A stretch of DNA of 64,000 bases from Romanomermis culicivorax (Eukaryota; Nematoda; Enoplea; Mermithida; Mermithidae): the NCBI GenBank assembly GCA_963922205.1, contig CAWUHX010000016.1, positions 1,302,001 to 1,366,000 on the forward strand, read 5' to 3'. The first letter of the stretch is position 1, and every line of letters starts with the position of its first letter. Below are positions 10,520-41,540 of the stretch, one piece after another. The translations under genes were made by a program, and so were the position numbers. The notes under the pieces were generated by a model. The model was not told the origin of the DNA, did not search any database, and worked only from the letters and a program-made list of their open reading frames with translations.

Positions 10520-11420
10520 ATGGATTCAGATTCCGATGGAGAGTTATTAGTTGACGTTCGGCAATCAACGCTTTTAAATGATATGAAGACCAGAGACAGC
10601 ATTCAGGAGATAATTTTCGAGATAGCACAAGGTAAATACTTTTTCTGCATAATATAAGTATGACATTTTAATGACATTTTCATTGTAGCAAAAACAAGCC
10701 CTGTTTTTTCGAAATCGAACGATGACGATAATGCATCTGATTTCGAATCAGAATTCAGAAGATGAATCGACCCCAGACTAGGACAACTCGAGTCACCCCT
10801 CGTTTCCGCTCTTAACACCAGTTAAGCTTCCAAATGATTCTGATGAAGAGCCAACTACATCGCGTCAATGCCAAAAATTTTTCCAGTGTCCTGAATCATG
10901 GACACGGAATATCCGAGCAAAGGAGGGTCAGTAGGGCAAAGAACATCAAAATGTCAAAAGGAAAGTTATTACAGCCAATGTTTGTGTTCTGAATTATTAA
11001 TGCTTTTCTTGCGTTCTGAATTATTAAAGCCAATGCTGGCATTCTGAAAAATGTTGCTTCAAGTACAACGAAAAAGTCGTCAATTCTAATCGTTTGTTTG
11101 ACTACTTCTACAGCATAACATAACAAATGAAAAATCAAGATTTGTTTGACAGCATCACATGATGTAAAAATCTCACAATCCTAGAAAAAATTCTATGCAA
11201 CCAAAAAATTGATCCTCTATGTATGCTATATCGTGTCATAATCGAAAAGTATTGTGTTCAATTTATATGATCAGCAAAAAACTCGATGGATGAACTTACT
11301 GTCACGTTGGCTAAACAAGCTAAACATTGCATCAAAGAAAGAGTATTGGATTTAAAAAAGCTGACGCCCTACATGTCGCGCATTCACAAAGGTTTTTTAT
11401 GCCAACTTGGTAGAAGGAAA
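10520..11420 (+). pseudogene. Decayed acidic ORF, possible host or transposon protein
   Basis: A first piece (10520-10631) reads MDSDSDGELLVDVRQSTLLN and on to a donor AAG|GTAAAT. An acceptor TTGTAG joins in phase to 10689-10765, an acidic stretch ending FESEFRR and a stop. Just after, another frame reads on with SDEEPTTSRQ and CPESWTRNIRAKE, interrupted by stops. Near 11040-11115 a third frame reads SEKCCFKYNEKVVNSNRLFD. The order acidic region, PExWxRN(I/K)R, then a CC-K motif recalls an uncharacterised family often seen in arthropod and nematode repeats (from memory, unverified). With a frameshift and several stops I treat it as a broken copy. The first two pieces alone could be a 62-residue protein. 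Confidence 0.35.
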
Positions 11421-11727
11421 TGAAGAAAGTGACCAAGAGTTTTAACCATTTTTAATGGCTTTGCTTCAAAATTTTAGGACGTCGTTTTGAATAAACATAT
11501 ACAAAGGTTCTAAATGCAAAAATTTTTTAAAAACTGAGTACGAAACCCCAGAAAATTTGAGCTCAAAAAGAAAATTATTTAAAAATCGGTGCACTCACAC
11601 ACAAAAATCTCTTTCCCAGAAGACAGTTGCTTTTATGCCCTGACCCCTTCATTTATGGTCCTTTTTTCTTGCAATGCTTGTGAATAACAGTGGAAGAAAC
11701 CATTCCACTACACAAAAACAGCTCGAC

Positions 11728-11827
11728 TTAACATATGCTTATTCACTCAAACTATAAGCCAATGAGCTCGCCTAAAAGCTAAAGGAAAGGCGGAGTCTTA
11801 GCTTGCTTTGGTCTCTGAACCTAGTGA
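11728..11827 (+). repeat. Left inverted terminal repeat of the DIRS element
   Basis: Begins CTTAACATATGCTTATTCAC and ends TCTCTGAACCTAGTGA. Apart from a few substitutions it is the reverse complement of 16323-16429. Outside it, GAAACCATTCCACTACACAA forms the left extension copied in the internal complementary region. Confidence 0.85.
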
Positions 11828-12149
11828 AATTCAGAATTCACTCTAGCTTTTAGCTTGTGGTCACTTTCATTGTTGTGTTTTGTTTTTTTACGACACTACA
11901 TCTATTGTGTCGAAAATTTCTGGAACTTCCTTGAAATTGTTGGACGATCCGATCAAATTATGCCTCATTGCTGAAAAAGCTTTGGACACCGAGGCAGTCT
12001 CTGATAATGAAAGCGACAGGGGTAAAACGCCCGGAGTGAAGTGATTTAAATGACAATGGTGACAAGAGCGTAGCCAGCGACAGTAGGGCCATCAGCAACA
12101 AGAGCTTTTCCTCTACTAGGAAATGCCATCATTCAAGCAGTCATGGCTC

Positions 12150-12780
12150 GTCAGTCATTGATGATACACCGCAGGATGATGCTTCAGCATTGATTGACCC
12201 ACAGGCGGTAATGCCAGAGTTTCTTGATGACCCCTTGGTCAAACATCAAGGTTTATCTCTTCAGCCTAAAACCAAGCTGATAGCCACTCAGGAACTCTCA
12301 ACATGCTTTGAGGAATCCAAGGCAGGCAAGGAGCATTATACCCAAATGGCAATCCCGGATTGCAATGTGGCCATTGCTCCAGCTATTGACGATGATGTAT
12401 GTCTCGTCCTGGAATGAGCCAACAAATGGCTAGTATGTAAAGACAAACGTCTTCGTAATGTCAACCAGGCCTTATTAGAATGTGCCTTTCCTTTGATTGC
12501 CATTCTGAATGAAATTGAGAAAGGTAACGGTGATTTGTCCTATGTCCAGAAGGCAGTACACCACAGTTTACGCCACTTTTCTCTGGTGTTACATGACAAT
12601 ATGGTTGACAGACATTTCAAAATTTTACGCATTTTGGGAATAAATACCAAAATTTTACTCGAAATTTCGTCTGTCAATGTGGCTAGCAACCAGAATGTCC
12701 AGCAATGCTTGGACCCATCAACCAAAATCACTCCTCCACCTCTTTTCGGACATTTGCTTTGCAGCAAACTGGAAGACTGA
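12150..12780 (+). pseudogene. gag-like ORF remnant of the DIRS element
   Basis: Two open pieces, 12190-12417 and 12493-12780, lie in the position of the DIRS gag-like first ORF. They contain LIDPQAVMPEFLDDPLVKH and, further on, NQALLECAFPLIAILNEI with MVDRHFKILRILGINT, a pattern I associate with DIRS first ORFs (helical, no zinc knuckle). A TGA at 12415 and a frame change separate them. Role by position: nucleic-acid-binding structural protein. Confidence 0.5.
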
Positions 12781-12919
12781 GGCTGTAAAGATAAAACCTT
12801 AGCCGTGGCCTTAAAAATCTAGGGGGCCATCAAACTGTTTTCGTGAACCCCCAAAACGGTTTAAAACTCCACCTGATGACAGGAAGGACTTTCGTCCCAG
12901 ATCTGACACATTCAGGTAT

Positions 12920-14840
12920 GATTTGGAAAATTTGCATTTTTTATCTTGTTCACACCTAATCATCAAATTGGTGGCAGGTTACAGTTTTTCTTGCATAACT
13001 GGAAACTTATTTCTTCTGACCCTTGGGTCCTAGCCACTGCTGCTGGCCTCTCACTTCGTTTTCATACACGGCCACCTAGGCAGAAGTTTTGGCCTAAACC
13101 ATTAAAATTTTCCCCAAAGGAACAAGAACTGATAAATGAAGAAATCAATGCACGATAGAGAAAGGAGCCATTTCTCCCTTTTTAATCTCTCCAGGTGATA
13201 CACATGACACTTGGCTTTCTCAACTCTTTTCTGTTCCCAAGAAGACAGGGGACTTGAGGCCAGTCATTAATCTCCGATGCTTAAATCATTTCATCATTCA
13301 TGAACATTTCAAAATGGAAAGCATTTCAATGCTAAAAGATCTTTTGCAACCAGGCGATTTTTTCACAAAAATTGATCTAAAAGATGCTTATTTTGCTATT
13401 CCAATTGCCGAGAAACACAGAGAGTTCTTATCTTTCAAATGGTCAGGGCAATGTTTTCATTTTAATTGTCTACCTTTTGAACTGGCCTCAGCCCCTCATG
13501 TTTTTAAAAAAATTGCTTAAACCTTTTGCTTCTTTGGTTCGACAGATAGGTCTGTGAAACATTATATATCTAGATGATATGCTCCTGATGAACTAAACTG
13601 CGATGGGCCTGAAAAATGATATTGCCTTAGTTTCATACATCCCAACAAATTTGGGGTTCATCATAAACAAAGAGAAATCCGAGACAGCGCCTGTCCAGAA
13701 AATATCTTTCCTCAGCCTTCTAGTGGACTTAGTTTCAATGTTGTTCAGCATTTCTGATGAGAAAATCATATCAATCATAAATAAATGCAAAGTTCTTGTT
13801 AATGCAAATTTTGTTATTGCCAGGGACCTAGCCCACTTGCTGGGAACCATAACTTCAGTCAGCCAGGCTATTATTCAAGCACATTTATACAATAGGCATC
13901 TTTAAACTTGTCTGATTGAGGCGCTCAAATTTCATGGGTCATATGATGCACCCATTGTTCTGTCCACTGAAGCAAAAAATGAATTAGACCTATGGTCCAG
14001 ACAATTGTCCTGTTGGAATGGAAAAATATACTTCCAGAGAAAAGTGCCATCTCTGTTTTTTCTGATGCATCCAATATTGGCTGGGGTGCTTACTGTAATG
14101 GCAAAAGTTTTTCGGGCCTATGGAATGAGAATGGAAAATGCCTGCATATTAATTGCAAAGAACTTCTGGCAGCATTTTTTGCATTAAAGATCTTCACCTC
14201 AAATTTGCAGGGAGTTTTGATAACATTAATGCTAGATAGCTTTACAGCCGTAGCTTACCTTAACAAGATGGGTGGAACAAAAAACAGTTTTCTTTGTAAT
14301 CTTTCAATAAAAATTTGGAGGTGGTGCCCGGACTGTAACCTAACCCTCCAGGCTGTACACGTTCCAGGATGTAGAAATGTGAAAATGTGAAAGCTGACCA
14401 AGCCTCCAGAGCTAAGGCAGATAGGAGCAACTGGAAACTTAGTTCTTCTGTTTTTTCACTGATAAATGAAAAATGGGACCCACTGAACATAGATCTTTTT
14501 GCAGATCAGAACAACAAATGTCTAGATAGTTTTGTTTCTTAAAACCAGATCGATATGCTCTGTGCACAGATGTCTTGAGTTTTTCTTGGCAGAACCACGG
14601 GGCACTTTATGCCTTCCCCCCTTTCTGTCTCCTGAGCAAAGTCTTGAGGAAAGTTATGCAGGAAGAAGTTGAGATGGTATTGATTGCTCCAATCTGGCCA
14701 ATGCAAATTTGGTGGCCAACTTTGCTGTCTTTGGCCACAGATTTTCCACTTTTTCTCTACAACCATTCATCTATCTTGACAGATTCAGAGGATAAATTAC
14801 ATCCACTGATTGAGAATGGCACCCTTCATCTTTCAGGGTG
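12920..14840 (+). pseudogene. Reverse transcriptase/RNase H remnant of the DIRS element
   Basis: RT motifs in order: GDLRPVINLRCLN (13248 on), FFTKIDLKDAYFAIPI, FNCLPFELASAPHVFKK and, in a shifted frame near 13563-13590, YLDDMLL, the polymerase active-site box. RNase H follows: VFSDASNIGWGAYCNGKSF, HINCKELLAAFFAL, MLDSFTAVAYLNKMGGT, HVPGCRN and, after a stop, KADQASR. A connecting tail typical of DIRS/Ngaro elements is present (IDLFADQNN, YAFPPFCLLSKVLRK as AFPPFCLLSKVLRK at about 14610, then APIWPMQIWWPTLL and HPLIENGTLHLSGWK). Breaks occur near 13510-13560, 13905, 14388 and 14540. Confidence 0.8.
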
Positions 14841-14939
14841 GAAAATATCGGGGAAACCTGGCAAAGCCCAGGCCTTTTGCAGGATGCTGCTAATGTCTTG
14901 TAACAGTCATGGGCCCTCGGTACCAAAAAGCATTATAAC

Positions 14940-15824
14940 TCGGCCCTCAAAAAATGGGTTTGTTGGTGTAATGAATGGATAGTTGATCTCATCCAGACAA
15001 CTGTAGTGGACTTGGCTAATTATTTAACAGCTCTACATAAAGAAGGTCTAAGATACCAGACCATTCTGGAGCTAAATAAGCCATTTGTACAGTATTAAAA
15101 GAAACTAATTCAAATTTTAAAGATACTCCATTACTGCCATGCATCTTAAAGAGCATTTTTAGTTCTGATCCTCCTAGGCCATGCTACACGTCTACATGAG
15201 ACGTCAGCACAGTCCTCAATTTCCTCGAGTCTATGGACCTATCTGATAGATGTTCAGAAACATACAGAAAATTGTTCACCTACAAAGTTGTTATGCTTTT
15301 GGCCTTGAGTAGCCCCCAGAGATCTTCAGAGATTTGTAAACTCTGCACTCAATACATGCAGATCTTCTCAGATCACTTGGTCTTTTCGATTCCGGAAATG
15401 ACAAAAACCCAGAATTCCGGGCTACCTCTAGAGGTTGTTGTACATGTTTTGTAACCCCTTACTTTGCCCATATTTGCATATAATGGAATATATTTCCTTT
15501 ACAAAACCCATCAGGGCCATTAACTCCCATCTTTTTCTCTCATATGTAAAACCATTCAAGGAGGTCATTTCTACCACTATCTCTCGTTGGATCATCAGAG
15601 TATTGTCTTTGGCTGGTATTGACATCTCTTTGTTCAAAGCGCATTCTGTCCATTCTGCCTCATCATCTAAAGCATTGTCAAGTGGCCTAACAACAAAAGA
15701 GATTTTTAAAAGTATCAACTGGTCACCCAATACAAAAACCTTCTTTCGCTTCTATAATAAAACAACGATTTTTACGGAGGCAGTTTTTTGTACTAAGGTA
15801 CAGTATTTGTTCTGTTTGCTTTAA
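14940..15824 (+). pseudogene. Tyrosine recombinase remnant of the DIRS element
   Basis: The catalytic domain is split over frames at 15233-15454 and 15435-15824. VVMLLALSSPQRSSEI holds the first catalytic Arg region. ISRWIIRVLSLAGIDISLF, then KAHSVHSASSSKALSSG and FKSINWSPNTKTFFRFY, correspond to the C-terminal H-x-x-R and nucleophile Tyr boxes. In this copy the second Arg is His (CAT where CGT is expected). The Tyr in FFRFY is kept. The N-terminal core-binding part (about 14940-15230) has several stops. Function in active relatives: joining circular DNA into the genome. Confidence 0.75.
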
Positions 15825-15831
15825 ACACACA

Positions 15832-15945
15832 TATGTTAAGTCGAGCTGTTTTTGTGTAGTAGAATAGAATATTTTGCTAGGCCTTTAGGCCAATGTGAAA
15901 TATATATTCTACTTACAAAAACAGTGAAGACTTAACATACCCCCC
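15832..15945 (+). repeat. Internal complementary region of the DIRS element
   Basis: The first half (ATGTTAAGTCGAGCTGTTTT) is the reverse complement of the left outer end near 11700-11735. The second half, through CTAGGCCTTTAGGCC and CAGTGAAGACTTAACATA, is the reverse complement of the right outer end at 16417-16505. This fused arrangement is expected to template completion of the ends during replication of DIRS1-type elements. Confidence 0.85.
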
Positions 15946-16322
15946 TCCCTGCCCCTTTTCAATAATTAGTTTCCTTTGTTTAGAAAACCCTGGTTACCAC
16001 CGAATAAATACGGGGACGACTCTGGGCAGAACGACTCACGGTACAAGAACCAACCAGTGGGTCATCATAATGCTTGTGCGTTTGGCCATGGCAGGCACCC
16101 CTTTTGAATCACAAATTCATTTTTTAATTACATCTGTTTGTCAGCCATACTGTATTTATGAAAATTTTCACAATGTACGTAATGAATTTGTGTTCTCTTT
16201 GTCCGACCTCTGACCCCACTTGGGGCTTTTTTCCACCTGTTTGAATTAATTCAAGTGTAGTGGTTATTGCCTGCTTTTCCTTGTTTGACGTTTTTCAATA
16301 AATGGCTCTCCTGAATACTGAA
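15946..16322 (+). other. 3' non-coding part of the DIRS element
   Basis: Between the internal complementary region and the right terminal repeat. No open frame of note. A plus-strand AATAAA occurs near 16298 (CAATAAATGG), a candidate poly(A) signal for the element transcript. Confidence 0.4.
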
Positions 16323-16429
16323 TGGTCACTAGGTTCAGAGACCAAAGCAAGCTAAGACTCCGCCTTTCCTTTAGCTTTTAAGTGAGCTCATTGGCTTATA
16401 GTTTGAGTGAATAAGCATATGTTAAGTCT
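16323..16429 (-). repeat. Right inverted terminal repeat of the DIRS element
   Basis: The reverse complement of the left repeat: TCACTAGGTTCAGAGACCAA to GAATAAGCATATGTTAAG. Two or three substitutions separate the arms in the part I compared by eye. The outer extension (to about 16505) is copied in the internal complementary region. Confidence 0.85.
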
Positions 16430-16505
16430 TCGCTGGTTTTGTTAGTAGAATATAAATTTCACGTCGGCCTAAAGGCCTCCTAGCAAAATATTCTATTTCC
16501 TATGT

Positions 16506-17609
16506 TTATGATTTTCTGCTAAACCATATGTCACAGGACTGAAAATTTATGAGCATATCCACATAACCTTCAACAATTTTTCGAGTAAAATATGCCGTCA
16601 TTAAAGACTAGATACGGACTACAGTGTTAATTTTTGTCATTTTTAATTTACATTATAATACATAATCCTGAACTAGTTTGGCTCCAAAACACAGTGCATA
16701 CAAAGTAACTTCCTCGTACAATTTTCATAAGTTCGAGAACTCTCTAGCAGTACTAACCGAAAATTCACAGTTTTATTTGACGTCAATTTTTGTTGTGCTT
16801 TGGTTGTTGAGAACCCGCACAGAACTCTCAACTAATCTCTAATTCGAAAGGACTATTTATCGTTTGCTCAGCTTTGATTACTTTATGCTACTCCCATAAT
16901 CCAGCAGCCCAGACAATTTTCTACGTACGTTAATTGTATTTCAATGCAAAGATAGGTATGCAATTTTCGCGTCAGTTTCATCTCAACATTGAGAAGATTT
17001 TATTCAGGGAAGTATTTATTTTATCTGAATCAAGCTGGCTCAAACAGCATGGAAACTTATGTTTTCCGTAGGTATACAGCGGTGGAAGAAAGTGTGCCAC
17101 ATTATAAAGGAGTACTGTAATAAAACAAAAAGTGAGAAAAAAAGAAGAATGGGAAACAGAACTGAAATGTTGAGGTAAAAAAACAGATTCAGAAATTTAG
17201 TTTGCAGCGCTTTAAAATTTGATGTGAAACGAAACTATGAAAAGAATATAATCGCAACAAATCCAGAGCTGAAAGTTTAAAAATTATTACCTTGCAAGGC
17301 ATTGGAAAATAAAATCAAGTTTATAACATAAATCATCGAGGAATTTACGAAATTTTTACCACTCGTTAGAAGAAATTTTGAGGAATTAATGTTCCCCTAG
17401 TTTGTCATCTTTGAAACTCCTTTTATGTTAGAATATATATAATTCTACCACGCGGACAAAAGTAGTTAGGTACTCTTTTAAGGTTAAAAATCCTTTCGGC
17501 CAAATGACGTCTTCTTCACCTAAAAATTTTCGGCATATGTTCTTGCTGCACTTCTTAGCAATTCATTAATTTCCCAGAAAAGAATTTTTCTGTGTCATTC
17601 ACTCATTTG
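16506..17609. other. Intergenic; partial M1 element, otherwise nothing recognised
   Basis: 16505-16690 repeats M1 phrases (CTGCTAAACCATATGTCAC, GTTAATTTTTGTCATTTTTA). The remainder, up to the 3' end of the PDZ gene, is AT-rich and without supported features. Confidence 0.35.
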
Positions 17610-17615
17610 TTTATT
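17610..17615 (-). terminator. Candidate poly(A) signal of the four-PDZ gene
   Basis: AATAAA on the minus strand about 115 bases beyond the stop codon of the PDZ gene. Confidence 0.45.
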
Positions 17616-17729
17616 TCTTAATTTTTCTATATTCAAACCGCGGAAAAAATCTACATATTCGGTGAGCCAAGCAGCACGAAGATGGAGAAAAATGCAAGCA
17701 AAACTTTTTTGAGCGAATAAAAAATTCTA

Positions 17730-37426
<19,697 letters not shown>

Positions 37427-37803
37427 TTTGCATTATTATCTACACACCTTAAAAATTCGTAGTTTAATTTTTTCAGGAAGTGCAAAAGTTCACGGGACAT
37501 GCGAAAAGGTACTATCCTACCAAGCGCAAGAACGAAAGGAAAATTGGGCAAAAATATGGGTCGTTGTACATTGAGGTACAAAATTTTATAAAATAGAGGA
37601 ACACCTGCCGAAAGTATAAACAGTGAAATGTTGGCGGTATATGCCTGAGAGAGACACGACGTGGATTATTAGAAAATTTGCATGAATTTAATGCAAATAG
37701 ACGGATCAATACGTAATGATGTTTGCGAACACAAAAATATGAAACCTTTTCCATTTTACCCCGACCGACATGTTTGATATATTTGATGTACATATCGGTC
37801 GTG

Positions 37804-37862
37804 TCTTAGGCTTAAGCTTAGGCTTAGGTTTGGGTTTATGCTCAAGCTTAGCTTTAGGCGGT
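37804..37862. repeat. TTAGGC-like tract upstream of the PDZ gene
   Basis: GTCTTAGGCTTAAGCTTAGG followed by CTTAGGTTTGGGTTTATG and GCTTTAGGCGG: six-base units close to the nematode telomere repeat. It starts 378 bases upstream of the PDZ start codon. Confidence 0.65.
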
Positions 37863-38052
37863 AGTCGTAAAATTGTAGAAAAATCCAAAATATGTATCCT
37901 GCAAACCATTTGTTTGTTTGAAAAGGATCAGAACAAGGTTATAAAATATTGTTACTCATTTTACAGGTAACAAAAAGAAAAGAATATTTTGACAAGGGAA
38001 ACGAAGAAATGTAAAAACTGCAGAAGAAATGGAATGACACTAAAGTGGTATA

Positions 38053-38280
38053 GAAAAGAAAAGAAAAGAAAAGAAAAGAAAAGAAAAGAAAAGAAAAGAA
38101 AAGAAAAGAAAAGAAAAGAAAAGAAAAGAAAAGAAAAGAAAAGAAAAGAAAAGAAAAGAAAAGAAAAGAAAAGAAAAGAAAAGAAAAGAAAAGAAAAGAA
38201 AAGAAAAGAAAAGAAAAGAAAAGAAAAGAAAAGAAAAGAAAAGAAAAGAAAAGAAAAGAAAAGAAAAGAAAAGAAAAGAA
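38053..38280. repeat. (GAAAA)n pentanucleotide microsatellite
   Basis: About 228 bases of uninterrupted AAAAG units, a pure homopurine/homopyrimidine tract, 0.6-0.85 kb upstream of the PDZ start codon. It creates artificial frames (KRKEK; FFSFL) that are not genes. Confidence 0.95.
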
Positions 38281-39079
38281 TTTTTTACAGTACAGACTAA
38301 TGCCTATTCCGAGTGATTGTGTACATGAAACGAAAAACACAAATCATCAGAAAATGCAATTAACCAAATACAAACAGCGGGGCATCACTTCGTGCATAGC
38401 GTATACCACGGCAAAAACTATGCATGAATGGCTCATTATATTATATGGAGTAAAAAAATAATCTCAAAATTACAGTAACCACACCCTGCCTAACTAGAAA
38501 TTAGTCACTCAAGCGTAAAGAAACATAAATTCCTCTGGAATCTTATGCGCGTACAACAACACAATGTAAAAAACCGCGTCAAGTGTGCGCATTACTGCTT
38601 TGCATCAAAAACTTGATAAAAGTCGTTTCACGACAGTAATAAGAACACGTTATGTGACATATTAGTACATGCGCACCCGTTTTATGTTGTATTACTGTTT
38701 CGGGGCAATCATCACATTAATTTACGTCTAACAAGAAAATACGAAGACAGTTCAAGACAGTAGTAGTGGTGGTAAGTACTGTATAAAACATGCGCTCTTA
38801 TGGCTAAACTATTTTTAAAAGTCGCGTCACATTTTGGGAAAGTTTACCACAAAAATCCGTGTTTTTGCACAAATATATAATTTATACGTACAAAAATTGC
38901 GCGACTCGCGGCGCCGCATTGTATGTGTACGTAGGTACACGCGGGGAATCCGGGTTTTTAGCGAAATAGTCGAAAAAGTGAGACCGGCAATTATTTGTAT
39001 TTTGATGATACTGGTTTTCAGGGTAAATTATTGCTATTTTTTGTAAAAAATGGGGAAAAGTGAAAGGAAAATCGTAGAT
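38281..39079. other. Upstream intergenic; GC-richer patch at 38890-38970
   Basis: The patch holds GCGCGACTCGCGGCGCCGC and GTACGTAGGTACACGCGGGG, much richer in CG than its surroundings. It might be part of a promoter or another repeat. It lies 1.5 kb upstream of the PDZ start codon. No transcript evidence. Confidence 0.3.
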
Positions 39080-39340
39080 ATACGTGGCGACAACGAATTA
39101 TTTTCCAACAAAGATAAGTTAGAATTATGAAGATTTTTAGTATTCTTAATGGCTAATATCGCATATTCTCGGTTAGATCTATAATCTATTCCTTTCCAAA
39201 TCACCCTCGAAAAGCAAAATAATTCGTAGAAATCGGTGAGCCCGCAATGAACCTGCATCGTAGGCCGAAATCTTTTTTCGGCGTTTTTTTGCCTGACTGC
39301 TACAGTCAACTCGAGAAAAAAGGTGTCCATAAAAGCAGGA
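39080..39340. mobile_element. M3-like element
   Basis: AACCTGCATCGTAGGCCGAA then TTTTTTTGCCTGACTGCTAC and AGTCAACTCGAGAAAAAAGG parallel the second M3 copy at 20.1-20.3 kb. Confidence 0.5.
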
Positions 39341-39607
39341 TTTTCAGGAGCACCTTTCTGCGTGATTCAACGAGGTGTGGTCAAGTTTTTAAAACAAATC
39401 CTATTTTTGTTCTTGTAATTATCTGATATATCAAACGTCATAGAGTTGCAAATTTTCGGTTCAACTCAGCCACCTGTTAAAATTTTTGTGATAAATTATA
39501 GAGTAAAAACTTCGTGTTAACGATTTTGAAAACAGTACTTATATCTTAGTCACTTATAAGTCAGGGGATTTTTAATATAAATAACAGAATATAGATAGCT
39601 GTAGCTG

Positions 39608-39855
39608 TCTTAACATACTTTTTCATTTTGAAATGATCGATGTAGCATGGTCAGAATTTTGGCAAACGCAGCCTTACTAGAGATCAGGAAATCAATTTCG
39701 ATAGTGTTGAAATTTTTAGAAAGAGTGATCATCAAGGAGTTCGTTAGATGAAGGAAAAATTTATTGAATAAATTTAACAAGCTCTCATAATTTTGAATTA
39801 AATTTTGGCTACGATCTCGCTGCATCGATCCTTTCAAAATGAATGTAGTATAGAA
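39608..39855. mobile_element. MITE-like element, family M2 (second good copy)
   Basis: The left end TCATTTTGAAATGATCGATG and the right end TGCATCGATCCTTTCAAAAT are terminal inverted repeats. The interior aligns with 8912-9158 (AACGCAGCCTTACTAGAGAT versus GACGCAGCGTTATTAGGGAT). Confidence 0.7.
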
Positions 39856-41279
39856 ACCCCGATGCCAAAGTAGTGTACCAAACGATGACTGAGATGTAAT
39901 CGTAAATTATTAAACGAACTGAAAAATAGGAATCAAGCGTTTTGAAACTCAAGCTGTTTCTGAATAATGTGGTTTAGCAGAAAACCCTAAAAATATGAAA
40001 TGGTTCTTGCTTCTCTGTTTTATTATTCATAAGCACTTCAAGAAAAATTGACTATACAAATAAATTTTGAAATATCCGAGGAACAACAACCAGCTAAAAT
40101 AATGGTCTAGAAGGCAAGTAAATCGGCATTTCAACTACATATAATGTTATAACCCTGACTCGGTAAGAAGTTTGATTTCAAATTTTGTCTTTTCCCAGCT
40201 GGTACCGACATGAAAATCTAAAATTCCAAAATTTTGAAAATTCAAGCGTACCGAAAATGCTAAATAAAAAATTTAAATTTTAGAAAACGATCAATTTTTC
40301 ACCAGAATTGAACAATGTCGAGTAGAAAAAAAAACAGTAGCATAAGGCATGTTTTATTTTTCGTTATAATGTAATAAATAAAATTTTATAGTCTTTTAGG
40401 AAGAAAGATCGTCGGGAAAGAAGCAATGAATGAGTTTTTAGCGTTCTATTCTTTATTTTTCATCCGCCTCTTTCGCTCTAACAAATAGTTTTTGTTTTAT
40501 TTGTCCGTTATTTTGTGGAAAACATCGAGCATTCACTTTTGGAATGCAATTATTTTTTAGTATTATCCAAAAAGTAACTTTTTAACCCTCATCACGTCTG
40601 ACAAAATGGAAAGTTTTAAGCCGAATGAAATTTTTAATAAAGTCGCTCAACAGCCCATGCTACGAGTTGTTTCTTCATTTCACGAAAATTTTAATAAATG
40701 TGGTCGACATTAGTAAGTTGTCCTTCAGTTTTTTGTGAATGACATAACACGCATGCACCAATGGTCCTACCACTATAAAAGAAGCATATCTAAAAACATA
40801 ATTCCCATTACACCAACCGTCCCATTATACCAAACATCCCACTATATCAGCCAATTTTGTAAAACAAAAAGATCTGAAAATGGAAATCCAGTCAAGTCAT
40901 CTAAATAAAAAAGTTGCATATAAATTGTAAAATTAAGATTTTAGCGAATATGAAATTACAGAAAAACAATTTCACTAACGGATAAAGTTACTTACGTCAT
41001 TGCAACTTTTTCCAGTGGATCTTGCGATGAGGACGTACGAAACATGGCTTTTTACCACGCCAATTTTTGACGATCCAGTTATGATTATCAAACTGATTAT
41101 TTTAAAAATTTACTTTAGGTAATAATCATCTCAAATTCTTAAAAATTATTTTTTTTAGTTGGCATGGCTGAATGATGTGGAGTATCGAAATTGGGAACTA
41201 TTTCAAGAATGAATGGCTAATTAATGTAGGTCCCCGAACCACTAAATATGCAGATGGCTGCCCAGGACCAAGTCCTGGC
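39856..41279. other. Intergenic, no gene recognised
   Basis: AT-rich. Direct repeats CCATTACACCAACCGTCCCA/CATTATACCAAACATCCCA occur near 40800-40850. No supported coding sequence. Confidence 0.3.
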
Positions 41280-41540
41280 GTTCGTCTTACACAGCGTCTA
41301 ATAGATGATCTTCACTGACACATGATCCTTGCTTGTCGGTACAGTGTCTTTGCGGTCCACAGAAGATCCACACATGGTCAGGTGCAATGCAAGATCCTTG
41401 CTAGATCGGAGGTCACTAAAGTTGGACTGTTGTATGATCCATGTAATGTCTTCGTAACTATGCAAGATCGTGTGCAAGATCTGCATTAATTCCGTTATGA
41501 AGATCTAGCAACGATCTTGTACAAGTCCTTCTGCCTTACA
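41280..41540. repeat. GATC-rich dispersed element, copy 1
   Basis: A dense run of AGATCNNNC words: AAGATCCTTGCTAGATCGG, ATGCAAGATCGTGTGCAAGA, GATCTAGCAACGATCTTGTA. The same vocabulary, with GTCGGTACAGTG, reappears at 49595-49865. Confidence 0.5.

Larger units (their letters stand above)
11700..16505 (+). mobile_element. DIRS1-like tyrosine-recombinase retrotransposon, decayed
   Basis: About 4.8 kb with the parts that define DIRS elements: inverted terminal repeats (11728-11827 and 16323-16429), an internal complementary region (15832-15945) matching both outer ends, and gag-like, reverse transcriptase/RNase H and tyrosine recombinase reading frames in the plus direction. All frames are interrupted by stops and shifts, so this copy cannot be autonomous. 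DIRS elements integrate through a circular DNA and a recombinase and so lack an integrase and target duplications (family knowledge). The element lies between the Neto-like gene and the PDZ gene and interrupts neither. Confidence 0.85.

Noticed and set aside
37939..38340. Open frames with KRKEK or FFSFL repeats
   Set aside because: They are translations of the (GAAAA)n microsatellite.
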